Notes under the pieces: model-generated
What the model was told of the DNA's origin: nothing
The model's input: the letters and a program-made list of their open reading frames with translations, nothing else
Database searches by the model: none
Part shown: positions 57,516-64,000 of the stretch, one piece after another
Numbering within the stretch: position 1 is the first letter of the stretch
Layout: the number at the start of each line of letters is the position of its first letter
Position numbers and translations under genes: made by a program
NCBI RefSeq assembly: GCF_032884065.1
Contig: NC_088867.1
Span: forward strand, 22,636,281 to 22,700,280
Direction: 5' to 3'
DNA length: 64,000 nt
Source: Artemia franciscana
Taxonomy: Eukaryota > Arthropoda > Branchiopoda > Anostraca > Artemiidae

Positions 57516-58223
57516 TTAGCATGTCAAGCCTCCTCCATTCTCTTTATATGAACGTATAGCTACTAAGCCTTTTTGCGGGCGTGTCGGCTCAAGAAGTCTG
57601 ACAGGTTTAGTTTTGGAGCCCGTAAGCACTATTCCACGCTCTGAAATTTTAACTGATTTTAATTCGTCAATCACCTTCGTCTCTTTTGCATTGTTGGCTG
57701 ACGTTACACTCGTGGAAATCCCTCCCAAATTCGTAAGAGCTATTAAGCGCTTTTGCGGGCGTATCGGCTCACGAAATCTGACATGTCTAGTTTTGGAGCC
57801 CGTGTTTACTATTCCACACTCTGAAATTGCAACTGATTTTACTTCGTCAATCACTTTTGTTTCTTTTGCATTGTTGGCTGACGTTACATTCGTGGAGATC
57901 TCTCCCAAATTCGTATTTTTTTCAAGTAAACAGCGCGTAAGATCCTTTACACTTCCTCTTAACAATCGTAGCTCTTCGATTAACAGTAATATTTCTCCTG
58001 AACTATTGATAAATGCTGTCTCTCTTTTCCCACTTCTGAATACTTTAAATACACATATGAGCACTAAAAGGATTAATATCCCAGCAACACTGACTGTCGC
58101 TATTGCTGAACGATTAAAATGCCAGCCCAGTAACAGCGAGTAAAGAAGATTGCCGAACAAAGAGGTGGATTGTTGGAATGACATGATCGGATCCAATGTA
58201 CTGATATTAAATACAGTTACCAT
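57516..58223 (-). CDS. Hypothetical single-pass membrane protein with two 60-residue tail repeats (235 aa)
   Basis: The longest ORF in the window. The same frame is open upstream of the ATG to a TGA near 58285, so the true start may lie in an upstream exon. Residues 1-39 form a short hydrophobic-rich N part (NISTLDPIMSFQQS, then NLLYSLLLGW). Residues 40-62 are one strong membrane helix (ATVSVAGILILLVLICVFKV), followed by basic RSGKR, which predicts a cytoplasmic C-tail. Residues 76-101 look helical. Residues 105-163 and 165-223 are tandem copies with conserved SANNAKETKVIDE, TGSKT and RPQK; both stay in frame with mostly conservative changes, which argues for a real protein. Family not recognised. 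A last exon of a type I receptor-like protein, or the membrane end of an old viral-type glycoprotein, are both conceivable; neither is supported by a motif. Confidence 0.55.
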   Translation of the reverse strand: MVTVFNISTLDPIMSFQQSTSLFGNLLYSLLLGWHFNRSAIATVSVAGILILLVLICVFKVFRSGKRETAFINSSGEILLLIEELRLLRGSVKDLTRCLLEKNTNLGEISTNVTSANNAKETKVIDEVKSVAISECGIVNTGSKTRHVRFREPIRPQKRLIALTNLGGISTSVTSANNAKETKVIDELKSVKISERGIVLTGSKTKPVRLLEPTRPQKGLVAIRSYKENGGGLTC

Positions 58224-58524
58224 TATACTTGAATGTTTTAAACGACTCGAGACATATTCAATAAAAGGTACTTCGATTATTCACATCGGTGAAACTCCTT
58301 TGGTAACCACAACCAATACACAAGCAACAAACAAACAAAAAAGTAAAGCAAAGGTTTTAGGTTAGGTTTGCAAAAGTTCTGCTATAATTCAAATTTGCTT
58401 CAACTGCAAATGTAAAAAAAAAGTGAGCAGTGGGACTCAGCATATATGATGGAGATATGACGTTATGGAAGAAACTCGTGAAAAATATTATTAGCCAGAT
58501 AAATACATCATCCGTTTCATTTTT

Positions 58525-60353
58525 ATGGCACTTGGTATTTACCAAGTACGATGAAAGTTGGCAGGCGTATCAGGGACCAGACCAGATTAAACCAAAAATA
58601 GTCTCTTCCCCGATTCGACCATCTGGGGGGGGGGGGGGTTGGAGGGATGGTTAATTCGAACAAATGAGGCATTTTTAACTTACGAACAGGTGATCGTATC
58701 TTAATGAAATTTGATATTTAGAAGAGTCTCGTGCTTCAGAGCTCTTATTTTAAATCCCGACCAGATCCGGTGACATTGGGGGGAGTTGGAGGCTGAAACC
58801 TGAAATCTTGGAAAATGCTTAGACCGGAGAGATCGGGATGAAACTTGGTGGGAAGAATAAGCCCAAATCCTAGACAAGTGATTGAAATAACCGTACCGGA
58901 TCCGCCCTCGTTGGGGGGATTTTCTGTGCTTTGGCGAGTTCGGTGCCTCTGAACGTGCTAGGATGATGAAAATTGGTAGGCGTGTCATGGACCTGCACAA
59001 ATTGACTTATAACAGTTGTTTCCTCGATTCGACCATCTGGGGGGGGACTAGAGGGATGGGAAATCGTTAAAATTGAAGTATCTTTATCTTACGAATGGGC
59101 GGTCGGATTTTAATGAAACTCGATATATACAAAGATCTTATGTCTCAGATGCTCCATTTTCAATTCGAACCGGATCTGGGGACATAGGGAAGTGGAGGGG
59201 GGAAACAGAGATCTTGGAAGGAAATCTTGGAAAACACTTAGAGCGTAGAGATCGGGATGAAACTTGATGGGAAGAATAAGCACAAATTCTAGATACGTAA
59301 TTGACATAACTGGACCGGATCCGCTCTAATTTGGGGGAGTTGAGGGGGATTTCCAGTGCTTTAGCGAGTTCGGTGCTTCTGGGCGTGCTAGGACGATGAA
59401 AGTTGGTAAGCGTGTCAGAGACCTGCACAAATTGAGTTGATAACAGTCGTTTTCCCCGATTCGACCATCTGGGGTGACTTACGAATGGGTGATTGGATCT
59501 TAATTAAATTTGATATTTAGAGAAACCTCCTGCCTCAGAGCTCTTGTTTTAAATCCCGACCGTATCTGGTGATTTCGGGGGGGGGGTTGGAGGGGGAAAC
59601 GGGAAATCTTGGAAAACGCTTGGAGTGTGGAGATCGTGATGAAACTCGATGGGAAGAATAAGCACAAGTCCTAGATATGTGACTGACATAACCGGACTGA
59701 ATTCGCTCTCTTTGGGGGAGTTGTTGGGGGGGGGAGGTTGGCTTCTAATTCGGAAAAATCAGAAAAATTGAGGTATTTTTAACTTACGAACGGGTGACCA
59801 GATCTTAACGAAATTTTATATTTTGAAAGAACTCATGTCTCAGAGCTCTTATTGAAATGCTAACTAGATCTGGTGACATTGAGGGGAGTTGGGCGGGGAA
59901 ACCGAAAATCTTGGAAAATGTTTAGAGTGGAGAGATCGGAAAAAACTTGCTGAGAAGAATAAGCACATGTAGTAGATACATGATTCATGTAACCCGACTG
60001 GAGCCACTCTCCTTTGGAGAGTTAGAGGGGGGGCAGTGCTTTGGCGAGTTCGCTGCTTCTGGATGTGCTAGGACGATGAAAATTGGTAGGGGTGTCAGGG
60101 ATCACACAAATTGACTTGATAACAGTCGTTTTCCCCGATTCAACCACCTGGGGGGCTGAAGGGAGAGGGGAAATTAGAAAAAATGAGGTATTTTTAACTT
60201 GCGAATGATTTATCAGATCTTAATGAATTTTCATATTTAGAAGGACCTCGTGTCTCAGAGCTCTTAATTCAAATCCCGACCGACATTAAGCCATATGAGC
60301 TCTTGGCTCTTTCGACCTCGTCATAAGTGCCATATAAGCTCTTAGCTCTTGTT
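58525..60353 (+). mobile_element. Array element AE, copy 4
   Basis: Left border ATGGCACTTGGTATTTACCA, right border CATATAAGCTCTTAGCTCTT then GTT. About six tandem units with GTGATCGTATCTTAATGAAA- and GGATGAAACTTGGTGGGAAG-like blocks, and three repeated AGTTCGGTGCTTCTGG-type spacers (58937-58960, 59366, 60048). The (CAGA)n border block seen in copies 1-3 is missing. Not flanked by FB1. Confidence 0.6.
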
Positions 60354-61344
60354 TTTCTTTCGTTTTTTATACCGAAACCATACAATCTGTTATTGCTTTT
60401 GATCTTTCAGCTTAAATAGGCGCAACATAAGCATCAAAATATATAAGAAACAACGATCACTTTGTTCGCATCAACGTTGCAGCGGCAACTGTGACATAGT
60501 ACCTGAAGAAAAATAAAAACGCCGCAAGAAAAGTGTAGAAATTTGGTATTTTTCCTATGAGAAATAGTAACTATAATCCATATCAAACTTTGCAGTTTTT
60601 ATGATTAAAATACACATTATTTTAATATTCTGAAAAAGAAGGTATTTTTAAAAGCCTAAAAAATAGCTTCAAGACGAAAAAAGTACGTTATCGACCCCAC
60701 CCCCTATAAAATAAAGGAAAATGAAGGGAAAGCATTAAAAACTGATTTTTTTTTAGTTTGACCTAATTAACCTCACCCCTTTCCCTAGCGAACATCCCCA
60801 CCAACAGTATATATTGTAAGTCATGGTTGCGGCAATAGCTGTTGCCTGGACAAAAAGGAAACTGCAAATCAAAGTAACCATAATTTTAAAATTGTGTTAA
60901 AAATAAAACTATTTAGCGAGAAAAAATTGTCATTTAAAGCGGGTTCCAACATTATCTGATGATGGTAAAGAGAGAAAACAACATTATCCGATCATCGTAA
61001 AGAGCTATTCAAGATCTCATTTGTAAGCTAACGTTCACGTCTATATCCTTTGCATAAATTAGCGTGCCGTCATAAAATACCATCAGTGCTAAAAATGGGA
61101 CTTTTATTGTCATTTCTTAAGTGGAAAGGCTTAGAACCATAAACGTGTACCACTAAAATCTCATCGGTTGATAGCACTTAGCCAGATACTCAAACCCCTC
61201 CTCCTGAATACTCCCCTCGCAGTCTCTTTAGTAAGTGATGAGTAAAAAATGAGTTTTGAAATAAACTAACAAGTGAAAAAAATATTTATTTGAATTTGGC
61301 TCAGAAAAATCACGATTTTTTTATGTTTGTCTTCACAGTAAAAG
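60354..61344. other. No feature seen
   Basis: AT-rich, apparently single-copy. A short duplication (GATGATGGTAAAGAGAGAAA / CATTATCCGATCATCGTAAA, 60957-61000) is the only structure. Confidence 0.35.
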
Positions 61345-61491
61345 TTAACTTCAAAAACATCTTTTGTGAATTTTGAAAAAGAACTTGAAACTCCTCCAAA
61401 GGGGTTGCGAGCTGTAATGAAAAGTGTACCGTTAGAATCACCATTGTCAAGAATCCTTAAACAAAGGTTTAAAATACCTTATTTTGAAAAC
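61345..61491 (+). CDS. Candidate coding exon, unknown protein
   Basis: The frame from 61345 reads LTSKTSFVNFEKELETPPKG, then AVMKSVPLESPLSRILKQRF and KIPYFENLTQ, protein-like and free of stops. The end ACACAG|GTTTTAAC is a possible but weak donor. The acceptor is a problem: the strong site (GTTTGTCTTCACAG at 61338) puts a stop early in every phase, and only the next AG (61343-61344) opens this frame, in phase 0. It therefore cannot directly follow the phase-1 exon at 34019. It may be a separate gene or a decayed exon. Confidence 0.35.
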
Positions 61492-62567
61492 CTTACACAG
61501 GTTTTAACTCTCCTGGCACGTTCGACGCCAGCTACCATAGATGTTGGTTTCGATCCTGGATAGTAATGATTTTTGTTTATAATTTTTTTTATTTTACTTC
61601 TGCGACTTCTCTAGAGAATATGTTTGGCACTATAGTCCTTTCCACTTTTTTCCCTTTAATTTTGTAGCACAAGACGTAGCTCAGTTAAGACCAAATCAGG
61701 GTTCTTTACAAAAAAAAATAAAAAAATAAAAAAATTGTTTCATCGTGTAAATTCCTCTTAAAACTTTGGTTTTGGTCACATAACTATTAAAAAAGTCAAA
61801 ACTTTTTTTTAATTCGTGGGTATTTCTAGAATAGAATTTATATAGCATTAAAATTTCAACTCGACAGAGAAAAAACATTTTATCTCAAGAGATGGCAACT
61901 TTGTCCTTAGAAGGTATACTTTATAAACTCAAGAGATGAGATATAATTATTTAGTATAATTCTATAATTGTTTAGTTCATTCAGGTTTTTTGCAATGTGT
62001 TAATATTTGTGATTTGGTAAAATTTATAATATTTAGTTTACCTATTGTTGCTAAAGGGAGGGATATATTAACAGGATAAGCTAGGTTGGTTTTACTTGGT
62101 TGTTTTACATTTGCTGTTTTTTTTCTTTCATAGGCATATATTTTGGGGGTGATACCTGACGCGGGGATGCCATGGATATTCTGTGGTAGCCACAACACTG
62201 TGCTGGGTAGAGAATTTAGAGTGGCGAAACCCTATATAGGCCAGTGTATTCTCCTGATGAGCCCTTATGTTGGGTGTTGCCTCTGAATTATTTGTCTATA
62301 TTATTTTTTCTATTGTTTGGTAAATGACGACTTATACTTATTGACGACATGACTGCCTGTCCATGGATTATTCTTTATGGTTGATTGTGTGTGGCTATGC
62401 TGTTTGACCTATGTGATTGTATGGATGAGTAGGGTTAAGGCCTCATTCAAGTGCTGGTCTATATTAATCACTAATTTAGGAAAACAGTCTTCCTTTTCTC
62501 CTTCTGTCTCTTTTTTTTTTTCTTTTTTTTTGTGTTTGTGCTGTTGCATTGGTGATTTCTCTTTTCA

Positions 62568-62571
<4 letters not shown>
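61492..62571. other. Unclassified, possibly repeat-derived; no gene called
   Basis: 61700-61960 is AT-rich. 62130-62560 is less AT-rich, contains GTGATACCTGACGCGGGGAT and TTTGGTAAATGACGACTTAT, has no intact ORF, and ends in a T-rich run and (AT)n, which would suit the non-coding 3' end of a retroelement. No second copy is present in this window to confirm it. Confidence 0.3.
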
Positions 62572-62634
<63 letters not shown>

Positions 62635-62658
62635 GAGAGAGAGAGAGAGAGAGAGAGG
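62572..62658. repeat. (AT)n followed by (GA)n microsatellite
   Basis: About 60 bases of AT, then GAGGAGAGAGA-type repeat to the gap. Confidence 0.85.
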
Positions 62659-62659
62659 C

Positions 62660-62759
62660 NNNNNNNNNNNNNNNNNNNNNNNNNNNNNNNNNNNNNNNNN
62701 NNNNNNNNNNNNNNNNNNNNNNNNNNNNNNNNNNNNNNNNNNNNNNNNNNNNNNNNNNN
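62660..62759. other. Assembly gap of 100 N
   Basis: Exactly 100 N next to a microsatellite, a conventional placeholder; the true length is unknown. Confidence 0.98.
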
Positions 62760-64000
62760 ACTTTAGTTGTTTAGAACACATATTAGTTATGCTTACTGTT
62801 TAGAACACCGGTCGTAAAAAAAACTGACTTTTGCTCTGTAATAAGGATATGATCCTATTCGCTTCAAGTTATGTTTAATCTAGTTTAATTTTTTTTTGTG
62901 GATTAAGTGCCAGATGAATAAACTGTTCAGATATTCCAAGGGTGTTAAGAAATTGTTCTACCATTGTTACATAGGATGAGTTAAAAGTTATCGCAGCTAA
63001 ATAACTGTGAACCTCTGCATAGGATTCGAAGGGAGTTAGTTCTAGGCACTTTTTGATAATGTAACAATAAAATATCTGAAAAAAAAAACATGGCCATTAG
63101 ATTGTAAAAGCCATTAACAGAATTCACTCTCGGACGCAGCTGTCGATACACAGTACTACTAGACGTACGGTCAGTACTGTCTCTGCTGCTCTCATACAGT
63201 AAAAACAATTCATAAAATTTCTTCGTAGTATTCTAGCTATGAAGCAGAACTGTGTCAAAAGCATCTAGAACTTTGTAACCTATGTATTATAAGAAAATGT
63301 TGTTTTTCGCAATTAATAGATTTTATTTTAAATATTATGTCATTTTATGACAAAAGGCACTAGATGTAGCAATTTCCTTTAAAGTGAGCCATTAAACGGC
63401 TCTCTATGATGTTTGAGTGTCCCGGTAGCTCTGGAGAAGAAAAATGAAAAAAAAGGTACTTCCGATGCAGATTTTACTATGTTGCAACCACGGTCCTGGT
63501 TTTTCAAGCCAATAGATTTTCCTTTTTGTTGAAGCCAAGGAACTGTAAGTATCCTGTATAGGGCTTTCGGCCAAGACAATTCTAATGGTGTACTTTGTGT
63601 TTCCATCCTACACTCTTTTTAGGGGTTTCAGGCTCTTTTTTTACCATAGGATGTGTTCATCTTTTACTAGGTTGCAGCTACCGCTGCAACCATGACTACT
63701 AATACTACCGCAATGACAATCAGCCTGAGATGTCAAGAGAAGACAAGAACTAAAACCCTATCCTCCTACTGCATACCTGCCTGGTGTTGATTATGTTTAA
63801 CTCATTTTCAGCAGACCTGTACATTCTATTTAGATATACATTTTTACAAAGAGACATACAAATATTCTGTACAAAGAGCTAGCTCGTGTGTGCAGAGAGC
63901 ACCAAACTACAAACAATTCGACAACATGGCCCAGTCAAACCATACGACACAAAACAACCATCCGAAAGACAGATGGAACAAAATAAAGAAGAAAAGACAC
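62760..64000. other. No feature seen
   Basis: No ORF, repeat or RNA gene is supportable. Minus-strand ORFs at 62981-63208 and 63379-63606 have no motif and cross A- or T-runs. Confidence 0.35.

Noticed and set aside
57613-58143. 176-residue plus-strand ORF
   Set aside because: It lies antisense to the 235-residue minus-strand ORF, which has a membrane helix and conserved tail repeats; the plus frame shows no comparable features.

Overview
The window is AT-rich eukaryotic DNA packed with repeats, and it looks like an intron-rich, transposon-laden arthropod genome. Evidence: at least three non-LTR retrotransposon families, Helitrons whose helicase resembles those of arthropods, hAT elements, foldback elements, long (AT)n tracts and consensus GT-AG splice sites. 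A branchiopod crustacean would fit the overall flavour, but that is only a guess. A run of 100 N (62660-62759) marks a scaffold gap. Nothing bacterial, no CRISPR array, no rRNA gene and no intact tRNA gene was seen.

Host genes are sparse. The best spliced candidate is a plus-strand gene: a TATA box at 3929, a first coding exon at 4046-4257, and a phase-matched 74-base exon at 33946-34019. The intron between them (about 29.7 kb) would hold most of the transposons listed here. The best single ORF is on the minus strand at 57516-58223: a 235-residue single-pass membrane protein whose tail carries two copies of a 60-residue repeat. A further candidate exon lies at 61345-61491.

Layout. 0-3.7 kb: end of a LINE, then foldback-element pieces and tandem-repeat debris. 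3.9-4.3 kb: promoter and exon 1. 5.1-9.3 kb: minus-strand LINE end, a foldback element and direct repeats with inverted-repeat ends. 9.5-12.2 kb: a second LINE type and the first copy of an unclassified 'array element' built of roughly 290-base units. 14.6-27.8 kb: a nest of Helitrons (TC start, hairpin plus CTAG end, inserted between A and T), with autonomous-type Rep and Pif1-like helicase remnants, non-autonomous derivatives full of two minisatellites, and (AT)n tracts at the insertion sites. 28.9-31.9 kb: a foldback element interrupted by a second array element. 33.9 kb: exon 2. 35.4-36.3 kb: third LINE type. 36.7-39.0 kb: diverged tandem repeats. 39.5-40.9 kb: foldback elements with an almost perfect palindromic core. 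43.4 kb: a short hAT-like element with 8-base target duplication. 44.7-47.9 kb: LINE fragments, one with recognisable endonuclease and reverse transcriptase domains. 49.0-52.7 kb: a foldback element interrupted by a third array element. 54.08-56.60 kb: a hAT transposon with a perfect 8-base target duplication. 58.5-60.35 kb: a fourth array element.

The most distinctive structure is the Helitron nest. Non-autonomous copies keep the last helicase codons of the autonomous parent. Two copies sit tail to tail across exactly 20 bases of (TA)10. 5' ends outnumber 3' ends because of a local duplication. One copy carries a tRNA-like segment that its neighbours lack at the corresponding place. Every protein call rests on my reading of translated motifs; no database search was possible.
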